Under the pieces are notes generated by a model that ran no database searches, was not told where the DNA came from, and saw only the letters and a program-made list of their open reading frames with translations. From Rhabdophis nuchalis (taxonomy: Eukaryota > Chordata > Lepidosauria > Squamata > Natricidae): 64,000 nucleotides of DNA. The DNA is taken from positions 16,453,074-16,517,073 of the forward strand of contig CM077658.1 of assembly GCA_039707465.1 (NCBI GenBank). Reading direction: 5' to 3'. The translations under genes and the position numbers were made by a program. Shown piece by piece: positions 31,953 to 45,172 of this stretch (position 1 is its first letter; every line of letters begins with the position of its first letter).

Positions 31953-33386
31953 TCTGCAATTCCATTTTAATTTTTTCTTTTAAAAAACATGGCTTATCTC
32001 TGATATTTAAAAATCATAAGAGTAATATATAAATGGTAATATATACCATAGGTTTCTTGAAAGCTGAAAACAAAGAAAACGTACAATTACACTGTTTCAA
32101 TGGCCAAATTAAAGAAAATAATTATCATTCTACTAGAGTTCTCATATAATGACACAGAAAATTATGGCTTTGCTTTTACATAGCAAATCATTGAGAATGT
32201 TTTGATAATTTTCCTCTATAAAACATGAAATAGGCAATAGCCTTAAACAACAAGATATGACTTCTGATTTTTATGGAGAGTGGAGTTAATATTACCTGGG
32301 TTTTATATGATTAAAAAATGTTCAGTTCAATTTCTAGCCTGATTTGCCGTAAAGATGGTCTAATCCAAATGAATACCTTAAAGAGAAATCCGTTACTCTC
32401 CAACCATTCAAGATCTATCATGTCTGTGGTGAGAAAGCCTCGTTTTCATCTTAGAACAGATGGATAAAATTGTCATTAACACAAACTGACAACCCTAAAA
32501 CTGAAATATAGATTCGGAGAAGGATCTAATGAATTAAATCAATATTATTGCAATGAAAGCCAAAGAAATTAAAAGTGATTTGTAAAGTTACTACACATTT
32601 TAACCTCAGTATATTTTAGTCCCTGGCCTTTTTCAATTCCATTGTTAATCTCTAAATCTGCAATATATTATTGTGTTTTAAAATATCAAGTATGCATGAG
32701 AAGTCAAATGAATTCTGAACTGTTTTCAAATTCAAGGAAAGACCAAAGATTTAGAATCTGAGTATGGAGAAAGCAGCAAGTTGCTTTCAAAGTCCAGTTG
32801 TCCATTATGGCTTACACCAACATTATATCTCATCTACATAAGTTATGTCTGAATTTGACAGTGTAACTGGATCTTCATGACTTCCCTACGATTAATACGA
32901 TGCCTGGTAGTATGTACTAATAATAAAAGGATGGCCAGATAAAATCCAACTTTTACCTTTCCTTCTTCCTCTCCCCTCCTCCTCTCCTCCTCTTCCTCTC
33001 CTTTCCTCTTTCTTCTTTCCCTCTCCTGTCCTCTTTTCTCCTCTCCTCTTCCTCTTTTCTTTTCCACTTCTATTGTTTTGGTTGTCTGTTTTTCATCTGG
33101 TGTATTTTTGGGGTGGCATTCCAACAAACCCAGCTCTATGTTTACCATTTTACATTTTCTTTTCCTCATTATATTTTCCAATCTGTTTTTTTACCTACGT
33201 CTCATTCTTTGAACATATACTTATGCATTAGTACAGAGAGGAGGAAAGAAGAAGGGAGAGAAGGAAGGGAGGGAGAAAAGGAATGAAAAGTAGGATGGCA
33301 GTAAAACAAAATAGGCATATGGGATGGTAAGCAAAGCAATTCCGGTCATATATTTTAATTTTTTATATAGAAAAATGAATGTGCAA
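31953..33386. other. Unique DNA with pyrimidine- and purine-rich tracts
   Basis: A CT-rich stretch lies at 32953-33065 and a GA-rich stretch at 33233-33290. No gene was recognised. Confidence 0.45.
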
Positions 33387-33399
33387 AAGTGCTAAAATA

Positions 33400-33620
33400 T
33401 GATAAGAATAATAGCTATGAGAATGGTGGTGCGCTTATGCATGCCTCTTAGGAATGGGGTGAGGTCAACAGTAGACAGTCTAAGGTTAAAGTTTTGGGGG
33501 TTTGGGGAAGAAACCACAGAGTCAGGTAGAGCATTCCAGGCGTTGACCACTCTGTTTCTGAAGTTGTATTTTCTGTATAATTGTATACCTGTGTTCACAA
33601 CTTTTGGGGAGGGGGGGGAC
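33400..33620 (-). mobile_element. CR1-group LINE 3' coding end
   Basis: The minus strand encodes KYNFRNRVVNAWNALPDSVV and RLSTVDLTPFLRGMHK, the same C-terminus as in the LINE at 42600-43310. Only the end is retained. Confidence 0.8.
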
Positions 33621-33707
33621 AAAGAACTGCTTTATATGAATCTTTAATTAACAAACAAGGATGCGACGGATGTTTGGGTTTTGACCACCTAATAGATAAC
33701 TTTTACT

Positions 33708-33844
33708 CACTGTTGGGATTCAAATAATTTAACCACCGGTTCTCTGCCCTAATGATTTCTTCCAACAACCAGTTCACCAAACTGCTCAGAAAGTTAACAA
33801 CCGGTTCTCCCGAAGTGGTGCGAACCGGCTGAATCCCACCACTG
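33708..33844. mobile_element. hAT-type MITE (137 bp)
   Basis: CACTGTTGGGATTCAAATAA and GGCTGAATCCCACCACTG are inverted ends. It is the same element and length as 55641-55777, in the opposite orientation. The flanks CTTTTACT/CCTTTCCT agree at 6 of 8 positions. Confidence 0.85.
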
Positions 33845-34782
33845 CCTTTCCTGTTATTGTATATGTTATGTTTACTCAGTAGTAAGTCATAGTTCCCAGC
33901 AACCAGCCATAAAGACCCACCGCTTATGTTTCAGGGACTGCTACAATAATCACAGATCCTCCATGAAGTTGCCTAAATCTCTACCACATCTAAAATACTC
34001 CAGATTTTTTTAAAAATTGGCAGTCGTGAAGTTCAGTAGCTGTTCCCATGACTTCCATTTTTTTCTTCTTGCTCAGCTGGGCTCTTTAATTCTCCGTATT
34101 CAGTTAATTTTTTCCCTTTAGAGGTGGTAAATGCTGTCGTTGCTTCCTCTTATCCTAGAAAAACAGTTCTCCCCTTAAAAAGAAACATTATATGCCCAGA
34201 CTCGTGCTGGGTAGCTGAATGGTCTTTCCATGCCCATTTCTATCGATTTCAGCCCCTGCTACAATCTGGTTTCGTAGGTAACCTGGTTTTTGGCAGCATA
34301 TCATGCCTGCATTCCCCCCACCCCCCACCCCCAAGTAAAACAACACATACATGCTTCATGTCCCTTGTCTTTCTCAAAATCCCTCAGATGAACTCAATAA
34401 ACAATATTAAAGCTCAATTTCTTCAAGATGACACGTCATTATTACTGATTTCATGGGCTTGTTTATTCCTATGTTTAATTGGTTATGTTAATAACATTTT
34501 AATCCACATCTGGGTTGTAAGGGGGTGATAAAGAAACATTTTTGAGTGTGGCTGCAGTGACATTTTTCAGGCATTATTAGTCATCATCAGCCAACCAGGT
34601 CACCCATTCATTCTTCTGAAATGTTCGCTGCCCTCTCCCACAAATGGGCAAACTGGTTTTTTGTTTAGATGTGAAATAAATGAGACTCCTTAGTGTGAAA
34701 AAGAAACATTAGCTTCAGAGTAACTACATTTGCTGCTAATATTATAGGGGGAATCCATTGGTAGGCAAGGTTCAATAGTAGA
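33845..34782. other. Unique DNA
   Basis: Nothing recognised. Confidence 0.4.
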
Positions 34783-35442
34783 TGTTCTGCCCTAGGGTTC
34801 CTGAGAAAGCATAAATCACAATCTTAGTCCCAAAAACCTTCTTCTATTTATACGGCTGTAAATTATGGTCATTCACAGTCCACAAGGCTTCACAAACAGT
34901 CTGTGAAGGTGCTGACAGATGTCTGCTTGAGTTGCCACAGTCTTTCATGGGAATGTTGATAAACACCCACCTTATCTCCCTTGGGAGGCTGCCAGAGACC
35001 TAACTGCCAAATGCTGACCAAGGCCAAACTTAGCACAGAGTCAAACAGAACTTCTCAAAGCATGAACTGACCAGATGAACTAATTGCTTCCTGCAAAAGC
35101 TCATGTCCCATTCGCTCCTCTTTTATGTCTTATGGGAGGGGCCAATCATCTCCAAGCTTTACTCCCAAGTCAACCCAGTTTTCTCAATTATTCTTGCCTT
35201 CTGGCAGCTCTGCACATGCGCACACTGGGAACAGGCTCCTGCTGTTCTTCTGCCTTGCTGATGTCAGACTCTGGAGGCTCCGGAGGCAGCAAATATCCCC
35301 CTCTCTGGCCTCCTTCCTTGTATCCAATGCAGAGCCCTCATCAGAGCCTTCCCCAGACTCCAGGACTGGCCCATGTTCCTCCCCAACCTCCTCACTGTCC
35401 GAATCTGCTGTCAGCTCTGCTGGCCGCTGGCAGGACCCAACA
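34783..35442 (-). mobile_element. Solo LTR (660 bp), family unknown
   Basis: On the minus strand it runs TGTTGGGTCC...GGGCAGAACA, with flanks GTAGA (34778-34782) and GTAGG (35443-35447), a 5-bp duplication with one change. A TATA-like CATAAAAGAGG is near 35121. No internal retroviral or Gypsy coding sequence adjoins it. A homologous LTR lies at 22576-23598. Confidence 0.8.
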
Positions 35443-38400
35443 GTAGGAGATGCTGTTAGAGAAGAAGTACAACAGTAAACTTCCTATCCAGTTACAATAT
35501 CTGCATATTTTAATAGACTTTTCCATAAATATGATCAACGAAAAGCCATGGGTAAGACATACGGTACCTTTTTTTTTTTCTTTAATTTTTTGCGCTTTCC
35601 CTTGTGGTTAACAGCGTGTGAGAAATTAAGGTGGTATTTTTGGACCAAACGATCAGGAGCTTATTGAAACACCAACATATTCCATAAATCGTGAACCTTA
35701 AAACGCTGGCTCATTAATGTAAAACAAGCACCACAAATCTTGCAATACCGAAATTAGAACGAGCCCCTTTGCGTAAATCGTTTTAGTCGAGAGCTAGAGA
35801 AACTCTTTCCTCAAGCTCAACGTTATCAGGAAGGATTTTCTGTTCCCATTACACCCAGGGAAAGCCAAGATCAGCTCTCAAGGGGAGGGGGGTCCTGTCA
35901 CTAGATTTAAAGAATTGCACTTCTCCACCCAGAGACCTGACTTAATGGACCAGGGGCTAAACTACAGGATTTCTCTAAAGTCAATACATCAACAAGAGAT
36001 TCCACAACTCCCTGTTTGGTTCTGTAGTTTAAAAAGACACTCCTAGCTTTACATACAATACTTAACTCCAACTTACTACAAAAAGGCCTAAGCTACGAAG
36101 AACTTCATTTAAACTCTACCAACGCATGGGTTTCCATATTGAAACCCACCACTGAAACTGGTGAGGCCTGTTTAATAAGCTCTATGCCGTTAAATCATGT
36201 AATTTGATAAAGACCAATATCAGCCAATATTTGAAGGGGAAAGAAAGAGTATATTGCCCTTGCAAATGTTGCTATCCAATGGCTATGCTGACTAGTCTAT
36301 TTAAAGTTATAGAGTAACACCTCACATCCAAAGGAGCATCGTTTCCCCTTTATCTGTCTGAAAAACATTTGTCTGGATAAATATTAGAGGGAGGGAGGGG
36401 GAGGGAAGGAAGGAAGGAAGGGCATTTCTACATACATCATGTATATGTGTGTCCATGTTTGAGGGAAAGGACATATTTCGAGGTATGGTGCTGGCATAAT
36501 TGAAAATTTCCACTGGTAGGAACTTTAACAAGGTTGTGAATTCATGAGAAACAGTCCTCGAATCTGTTTAGGCTTGCTAAACAGTTTCATTCTGGAAACT
36601 CATAAGAACTATTGTCTTTACAGATCATTTTCCCTACCACACCAACTTTCCAAGAAGGAATCAAGGCAAAAAACTGAACTCTGGAAGATTCCCCCCTTCT
36701 TATTTTTGAAATTAAGTTGGGAAGGCATAACTTTATAATGTGTAGTGTTGTAGGGAAGACAATTCTTCATAGACTCTTTTCAGGCCAAGTAATTTACTCC
36801 ATCACAAAGGAGAGGGGAGGGGGGAATAAAGTTAATTTCAACATAACTGTGGCTGTTCCATAATTTAATAGAAGCATGCTGTAGTGCCGAAATCTCTGAT
36901 TCCCCAAATGCCAACAACAGTTGCTTCTTAAAGTTGTATTTTATTTTCCAAATGCAAATTAAAAATATTATATGGTTTACTAGTTCCATGTTCTTGCCTT
37001 TAAAAATCAATTCTTTAAAAAAACGACTATTCTCCATGGCATAATAAGGCTATTATGTAACTATCACTGTGTTGGGAAGGGGTGGTTAGAAGCACTCCGC
37101 TTCACCTCATCATTTCTTTTAGCTTAAATATTATGCCACATACTGATTAATACCAGACCAATAAAATCATCTTAGCAATCTGGTTAGAGTCTTTTGTCTA
37201 CCCAGATGGCCTGCAACGTTAATGTGTGACAATTTCAACAATGAACTAGGACTGTTTTATGAAACCAACATTTGTTCCTCTCCTTTTGCGTTTTAGGCTC
37301 CAAATTTTGACACAGATGGTATAAATTACTAAAAAAAAGTGTTCATTTAGAAAGCTTAAATATGCAGTTTTGCTTCAACCACCAGAATCTTTCACGTTGG
37401 CAATTCAGTTGCTTCGCTAATAATTCCTAATAATTAGGGTCTGTAAAATATTTCCCCAATTTTAAAAATCCAGCAGTTCCCTAAGTTGATATATTAATAA
37501 TTTAAAAAAAAATAGAAAACACTAAACAAAGAGACTAATTCAATCCAACGCCCAAAAGTCCATGCCTTTAAAAAAAAACATTGCAATGAAAAAGAAACAG
37601 AAAGATGGTTCTCCTTTGGAAGACAAAACAGTATAAACATAAAATAAATAATACGCTTGTAGCCACATATTTATTTGTAACCTTTCTATTGCTTAATCTT
37701 TAGGAAAGATAATGAATATTGGAGCAGAAACAGATGTTGCATGCAAATGCCCAAAAGAAAAGGAAAGCTATCAGCCACATTTAAAAGAATGAGTTTTAGA
37801 GTCTACAAATTCCTTCTAGAAGAAAATGTGTTATCTGCTTTTCTAAAATACTCCCTGCAGAACCAACTTTATTTTGGGGGCAAGGAGGTAAAAGGTTTTT
37901 ATATATGCATTTTCAAATAATATTGGTTGACCACCACCGTGTATCAAAGAGAAAGGAAAAATAAGTGGGCAAAAAAAAGAAAGCCAACATTTAGGGTTAT
38001 TTTACTATCCATATACAGTAAGGATTCCTGCAAACTGGTTTTACTAATGCTTGGTGTTTACACCAAGATAGTCATAAGGAGAGTGAGCATCCAAGTCAAT
38101 TTATATTTCATATTTGCTTTATAAAGCAACAGATGCTTTACCTGTGGGCAGGAGCACCTGACCATACATTGGGATGGGATAAAAGCGTTCTCAGTGCAAA
38201 TGCCCAATACAAATTAGCATGGTGTTACTACCGCCAATTGTATTCACAAGACCATCATTTTGGAGATTCTGGATGGTGATTTGAATGGACTTCCTTTTTT
38301 TCTGGATGTCACCAATAAAAGTCAATAACAGGAGACTTTTGTAGAAGATGGTTTGATATTACTGTACATATCTGAATTACAAATATCTGTCACGTTCGGA

Positions 38401-39749
38401 TTTTAAAGAAAAGCAAAGCAGCCAATTCTTGGCGGATCCATCAGCTCACCTAACAACAAATCAATAAAGACAAAAATAAACACAAGGGGGAAAAGTCAAA
38501 GAACAAACAGCTTCAGGTAAATCAGGAAGCTAACAGAGGTAAGCTTCTATTATTCCCATTTTCCAAATGAGAATCAAGTTGAAGAGTGAATGTATTTGAT
38601 TTGTGTCTTAAGCCTACATCCCAATTTTTAAAACCTTCACTCCCCCCAGCCTCAAATTAACATGCAGCTAAACTTAGATGCTGAAATAATTTTGTATAAA
38701 CTGAAACTTTCTGTCCTAGATAAATCCTTTCTAAAATACAATTTGTTTGGATATGAGCTTTCAAAACACAGCCTTGTGCTGCTGGATCTGCCAAAAGGGA
38801 AATGCATTTCAGATTTGACTCCCACTAGAATCTATCACTCTTACAATTAAGCTGGGGGTTGCACCATTTTTGCTGTTAGGAGCTAAAATATATTGATACC
38901 TGTCTCTTATACAATGACACAAATTAAGTGGAGGGGCCATATGCCTAAATGTCACCAATGGGAAAATATCAATTACTCTTTCTGAAATCTACCTTAGTTT
39001 TTGAAAACCACCTTGTATTCATACCCCATAAGGCACTGTTTCAAATGCATTGGGAGCATATATTAATCAATGTTTTGCATGCTGCAATCAATAACACCCT
39101 TATGTTTAGGTTTTAGCTCTCTTTTATAATAAATATTGATATATTGCAAACTATGTAAAAATTTTCATTGGACTTTTGTTTGCAGTATGCACTGTATTCA
39201 TTCGGCAAATAAGTGAACTAAATATTGTTTGTTGCAAAACAGATGTCAAATAAAATTATGCCATATGTGCTATTAAACACTTTCCTTACTTTTTTTTAAC
39301 AGTGAAAAGCAAGATGCAGTTTCAAAACTGAATGTATTTGGCTTTCCAAGGATTTGAAGCATGAAAGCAACATTTCTGAATATTTTTAAAACCTGCTGTG
39401 CATCATGTAATCCAGTTTTGCATGTTAAATCTGTTTTTAAGGTTATCTTCAAAGTACATTCAATGAAAAGTCCCAACAATCTCCATAAAAGAAACACAGC
39501 AATCATTTTTGAATGTAAGCTGCTTGGACTAGTATCTGGGAATGAGAAATGATGTACCTCTGTTTATTTGTGGTTACCAAATGATAGTCTGTAATACAAA
39601 TTGTATACAATGGGGCAAACACAAAAGAATGCTTGGTGTTCCTTTCTTTCCTCAAACGATTCATGTAAATGAAAATAACAAGGCCGCGTTTTCTAATAGC
39701 ACAGACATTTCAAGTTGTGTTTCTTGACCCACAGATAGTGTGGATAAAA
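35443..39749. other. Long repeat-poor stretch, no gene seen
   Basis: A short (GGGA/GGAA)n run is at 36385-36422. Stretches at 35580-35870 and 37240-37480 (for example GCTAATAATTCCTAATAATT) resemble conserved non-coding DNA. No exon was recognised. Confidence 0.4.
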
Positions 39750-39870
39750 GGATGACAGCCATGATAGATGTAATGAAAGCTCTACTCATTTTTTTTTTAC
39801 ATGGGTCATATGTGCAACCCACATAAAATATAAGCAGAGCTTTCATTACATCCATCACGGTTGTCATCTT
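39750..39870. repeat. Near-complete 120-base hairpin
   Basis: The left arm GATGACAGCCATGATAGATG...GAAAGCTC pairs with the right arm GAGCTTTC...CATCCATCACGGTTGTCATC. The inner part (ACATGGGT / ACCCACAT) also pairs around a 10-base loop. Confidence 0.85.
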
Positions 39871-39880
39871 AAGCAACCTT

Positions 39881-40108
39881 GAGCCACAGTGGTTAGAGTA
39901 TTGCAGGCTATATCTGCTGCCTGCCGGCTGCCTGCAATTTGGCAGTTCGAATCTCATCAGGCTCAAGATTGACTCAGCCTTCCATCCTTCCCAGGTCGGT
40001 AAAATGGGGACCCAGATTGTTGGGGGCTATATGCTGACTCTGTAAACCGCTTAGAGAGCGCTGTGAAGCACTGTCACGCATCTAAGTCTAAGTGCTATTG
40101 CTATTAAG
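39881..40108 (+). mobile_element. tRNA-derived SINE, family B
   Basis: GAGCCACAGTGGTTAGAG (box A region) and GGCAGTTCGAATCTC (box B) are followed by the family B body and the TAAGTCTAAGTGCTATTGC end. It is the best copy of this family in the window. Confidence 0.88.
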
Positions 40109-40711
40109 GCTTGAAAGCTATGGACACCACAGCTTACAAGCCACCTGCAATGTTGTGGGGTCCAACCTGAAAAACCCTACAAGACACAAAATACTGCAAG
40201 CCACACCCCAAAGCTCTAAAACAGCATAGTTTATTTTACAATAATAAGGTGCTAAAAGTTGCACAGTTGGAACCAAAGATATTGTTTTTATTGTCATGTA
40301 TGGTTCAATGGCTCTAATTTGGGATCTAAATATAGATATTTTTTATCATTCATATTTTATTTGGGGTGGGTGGGGGGTTAGTCTGGGGGAATGTTGATAT
40401 ATATTGCAAGTCCATGTATGATATGCCATACGCTAAATGAATAATAAATATTGTGACGTACATTCTGTCACAAAGGCATCAAAACAACAATAACCACCAT
40501 AAAAAACCAACATACCAAGACCTGAAAGCAGAACAAATTGAAATAAATTATTCTGGGAAAGTCTACCATTTCAGATGTTGTTCCAGTGTTCTACATGTTG
40601 ATTTCATCCAAGATAGCAGCGTTATATTCCATGATTCCCCTTGGATGCCTGTGATATCCTCAGATTAAGCACACAGTTGCTGAGTCTTCTTCTCATTGTG
40701 TTCCTTTAAGA
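40109..40711. other. Unique DNA
   Basis: Nothing recognised. Confidence 0.4.
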
Positions 40712-40846
40712 CAGGGGTGTCCAAACTTGGGAACTTTAAGACTTGTGGACTTCAACTTGCAGAATTCCCCAGCCAGCATAGCTGGCTGGGGAATTCTGGG
40801 AGTTGAAGTCCATGAGTCTTAAAGTTCCCAAGTTTGGACACCCCTG
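40712..40846. mobile_element. Palindromic hAT-type MITE with perfect 8-bp TSD
   Basis: CAGGGGTGTCCAAACTTGGG and its complement form the ends. CTTTAAGA is at 40704-40711 and 40847-40854. The arms pair almost throughout. Confidence 0.92.
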
Positions 40847-42599
40847 CTTTAAGAAGTACCCATGCAGGTGGCACTTGTCAGGCACTGTTCGGGTTTTCCT
40901 TCTTTGCCGTATGGGAAAAATGAGTTTTCATCAAGATCCAAAGTTCAGTGAGATATGGCTCCTGGTGGTACAGATGAGCTTCATTATCAAATTCCACACT
41001 TTCATAAGATTCATGAATGAAGGCAAATATATGTCTGCCAGGATAATGTTGCAGGATCCAGCCTGGATCTACCACTGGGACCAGAGGTTTAGTCTCCAAG
41101 CTCCCATTCTCATAGAATTTCTCTCCCACCAGAATGGATCATAGAGTCACTCTATGTGAAACTATGCCACTTTCCTATGCAGATTTCCTTGCAATCCTGA
41201 TTTTCTCTGGCAAGGAGGAAGCAATGACCTATGTGACTGACCTACACATCCTCACATAGATAGATTCTCAAGTTTGAGTTGATACTTGACAGAACTTAAC
41301 AGAAACATCTGTGTCACCGTCTGGGCAAGACAATGGGAATGGCTTGCAATTGCATTCAACCGTGGTGATCCCCCCAAATCACAGTTTCCAAAAGGCACTA
41401 GATTTCATCCAGATTAGCTTCGGAAGCTACAAAAATAGACAAATACCTCCATTTCCAACAAGATCTTTCCAGTGCTATTGTAGACTGTAGACGTCTCTGG
41501 GATTCTTTGTTTCCTCTTCTGTTTTTAATTATTTGCTAAACAAGTAAAATGCTACCTATATTGTAGACATCTTTTAATATTATTTTTCCATTTTTAACGT
41601 GCAGCAAGGTCAATAATTGTGTTTACAAAGATAGGCATTGGGAAAGGCTCTTGCAGAAGAGAACAAAGGAGATGATTACAAAAGTCAGACCTCAAAATGT
41701 TAATCAGATTCAAAAACATAAAACATGACAACTTAATGGTGTTTGATTAAAATGGGGAGGGGGGATAAAAAGTTCTAAGCATCTGACATTGAATCCTAAT
41801 ACTTTTTTAATTATAAAATATAAAATGCTTGGAATTTTATCCAGGAAAAAAAAATTAGACTTGGTAATTTATTTTTCTTGTGTATACAGTACAATTTACT
41901 GATGAAAAAATGTGCTAAACTTATTGATTCATGACCATAATTGTTTAATTATTTATCATTGCAGAAATATATTAGCATTTATAATAATGCAGATGTGCAC
42001 AAAGGCTAAAGAAGGCACATGCAGCTTTTGTTTTCTGTTTGCTGTGCTGAAATTGGGTTGAGCTGGGTGGTGCACGCACATTGCCTTATTTTAAGTGTTG
42101 CAATTTTGCAGCTTTCTGCTTTATTGAACTTGAAGCAGATATGCCAATAAGCTGTCATCACAAAAATGCTCTCCTATCGAATTAAAAAAAATGAAAATCT
42201 ATAACCAAAGCCAGCACTATCTCCAAAGAAATCTTTCCTGCAATTGATTTCTTTGTTATGATGGGCATTAAATTATCCCCGCATCACATGGGCAGCTGTT
42301 GGCTTCCTCATACCATCCAAAGCATCGGATAACAATTACATCACCACAAATAATTACACTTAGTTGCAGAATATTTCAGCCTTGTGTTTCTCGAAGTCGT
42401 ATGTGAAAACCTGAACGGGAAAGCAAAGGTTCATCGCAGCGTCAAATCTAATTTCAATACGTCGTGAACCTTTTCTGTGGTCCATCATATCTACATGATT
42501 GGGGACTAGGAAACTTCCCTTTTCTCAAATCCTGCTCCAATAACTTTGCAACAGGCTTCAGAACACCTATGATTTTTCTCAACCAGATTTTGAGGTTTG
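40847..42599. other. Unique DNA, candidate conserved element at 41920-42420
   Basis: 41920-42420 is repeat-free, with sites such as TTAATTATTTATCATTGC and TAACAATTACATCACCAC. It looks like regulatory DNA; this is unproven. Confidence 0.35.
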
Positions 42600-43310
42600 G
42601 TCCTTCTCCTTTGCAAACATGCACACAACCGCATCTACCCAGAGCATCATTTGCATTATGTTTTCTGGTAATATTGTACTGCTCACCAGAGCATACAAAA
42701 CATTTGCTGGATCAATTCTCGAATACAGTTCATCTGTCTGCAACCCATACTGCATATAGGACGTTAATACAATTGAACGAGTCCAGAGGTATTTCACGAG
42801 AAGAGTCCTCCACTCCTCTGCTCACAACAGAATCCCTTATGCCACCAGGCTTGAAATTTCAGGTTTAGACAACTTAGAACTACTCCACCTTCAGTCTGAC
42901 CTAAGCATAGTACATACAATTATCTGCTACAATGTCCAACCTGTCAATAAATACTTCAGCTTCAACCACAACACACAAGCACACAATACATACAAACCTA
43001 TGGTAATCTGCTCCAAACTTGATTGCAGAAAACACGACTTCAGCAACATAGTGGTCAATGCCTGGAATGCTCTACCTGACTGTGATTTCTTCCCCAAACC
43101 CCCAAAACTTTAACCTTAGACTGTCTATTGTTGACCTCACCCCATTCCTAAGAGGTCTTTAAGGGGGTGTGCATAAGTGCACCAACGTGCCTACCGTCCC
43201 TGTCCTAATCTTCCTTTTTGGTTCGTATCCATTTCATGTTTTCAAAATCATGTTTATACTTATATATGTTATCTAGTACATGCTTGACGAATTAAATTTT
43301 AAAAAATTAT
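42600..43310 (+). mobile_element. CR1-group LINE, 5'-truncated
   Basis: Decayed coding sequence shows ILEYSSSVCNPY, NTIERVQRYFTRRVLHS, LDNLELLHLQSDLSIVH and VVNAWNALPDC, a late RT/C-terminal region. The 3' end has CTTGACGAATTAAATTTT. It contains stops and a frameshift. Confidence 0.82.
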
Positions 43311-43876
43311 TAGAGTCTGTAGTAAAGTAGCTACATTGATGTTGCATTAGCAGATCACAGCAGATTTGTAAAAAAAAAAAGGCAAAGCACTGGGGGGGGA
43401 AATTTCTGTGCTTAAATTAACTTATTCTGCATTTAATGCTCAAAGCAGGGCAGATCCTATTCCCCCAACCCGTGACTAAGAGATCCATTTATACATGTGA
43501 CCATAAAGACACATATTTCTTTTGCAATTATTTCTGCAGATTCTCTACACAACACAGAATCAGGAAGGATCGCTTCCCACGTGGACTCTAAATGGGAAAG
43601 ATTAAGATGGCAAATATAGTAAGATTAATCACATGTATGTAAGTTTCTAGAAATGTCTGATCAATGCCCATGGATTTCCCAAACATTTGGCTATCCAGAT
43701 AGCAGTGAAATCTTACATGAACCAGGATTAAAAGTTCATGTTTGATATTTTCCAACAGGCTCAAAAATGGTGGCATCACATGCTCAGTGTTCATTATATA
43801 AGTTCCACTTTAGGAATTTGACTCTACTGCAATTATTACACAGAGCACTATCTTAGTCCAATTTTTGCTAGTCTCT
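43311..43876. other. Unique DNA
   Basis: Nothing recognised. Confidence 0.4.
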
Positions 43877-43886
43877 TTAATTTCTA

Positions 43887-44190
43887 GGGATGCTATGGCT
43901 CAGTAGCTAAGAAAGGTCGGTAGTTCGGCAGTTCGAATCCCTAGAGCCATATAACAGAGTGAGCTCCTATTACTGGTCCCAGCCAACCTAGCAGTTTGAA
44001 AGCATGTAAAAATGCAAGTGGAAAAAATAGGAACCACCTTTGGTGGGAAGGTCACAGTGTTCCATGCACCTTTGGTTTTAGTCATACTGGCCACATGACC
44101 ACGGAGACGTCTTTGGATAGCGCTGGCTCTTTGGCTTTGAAACGGAGATGAGCACCACCCCCTAGAGTTGGGAACAACTAGCATATTACC
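43887..44190 (+). mobile_element. tRNA-derived squamate SINE, family A, with 10-bp TSD
   Basis: Box A TGGCTCAGTAGCTAAG and box B GTTCGAATCCC are followed by the full family A body. TTAATTTCTA is at 43877-43886 and 44191-44200. Confidence 0.92.
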
Positions 44191-44200
44191 TTAATTTCTA

Positions 44201-44896
44201 ACTGCAAGTGGTAAGCTAATATATGCTCATTTATGCTCCTTTCCCTGCATACACAAAGTATGTAGTGATAAAAACACAATCCTACAACTCTTTCTCTTAT
44301 TAATGATACCTTTGTATGTTTGAGGGAAGCATAGATAAGTTCCAAAATGAAATATATTCTTTCTTTCTTCCTAAAATATCTAATGTATGGGCTTTGCATG
44401 GTGAATTCTATCATTTAAGTCTTGCCACATGTTATCCTTTGCAGCTAATATTACTATTCTGAATCTACCTGGTTATTTTAGAAGACAAAGCAGAATGGAA
44501 GACATCCACAAGTCGGGAAGCCAACTTTGGACCCTGGCCATTTTCTGTGGGCTTATCACCATTCTCAGAACTGACTAATATGAGTGTCACAGCACTTCAT
44601 AATGGAGAATACGGTTGAGCCATCTGGATTGTTTTGCTAAATTATTCCCCAAATCAGGCCAAAAGGCATGAAAGCTTCACTTATTGATGGGATGCTATAA
44701 TCAGAGAAGATCTGTTAAGAAGGTGGTGTGCTGTATACAGATGAATTACGGATTAGTAATGTTGTTTTACAGTTGCCGATGGAAAGAACTCATGGATTGG
44801 AAAATCTGTCATACAGTTTATATGATCTGTAGCATCTGACACTCAAGCCACAATTCCTCTGCAACATTTTTGAAGAATGCAAGGCCTGTGTAGATA
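44201..44896. other. Unique DNA
   Basis: Nothing recognised. Confidence 0.4.
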
Positions 44897-45161
44897 CAGG
44901 TAGTCCTCGACTCACAACAGTTCATTTAGTGACTGTTCAAAGTTAAGACAGAGCTGAAAAAAAGTGACTTATGAGTGTTTTTCACCCTTAGGATCATTGT
45001 AGCATCTCCATGTGATCAAAATTCGGATGCTGGATGGCAACTGACTCATATTGATGACGGCTGCAGTGTCCCAGGATCATTGTGATCCCCTTTTGCATCC
45101 TTCTGACAAACAAAGTCTAGGGGGGAAGCCAGATTCACTTAACAACCATATTACTGACTTA

Positions 45162-45172
45162 AAAATTGCTGT
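45162..45172 (+). repeat. Left target duplication of the L2 insertion
   Basis: AAAATTGCTGT occurs here and at 46777-46787, flanking the L2 copy. Confidence 0.85.

Noticed and set aside
42464..42868. 134-codon plus-strand frame
   Set aside because: It crosses the LINE boundary and does not follow the LINE protein frame.
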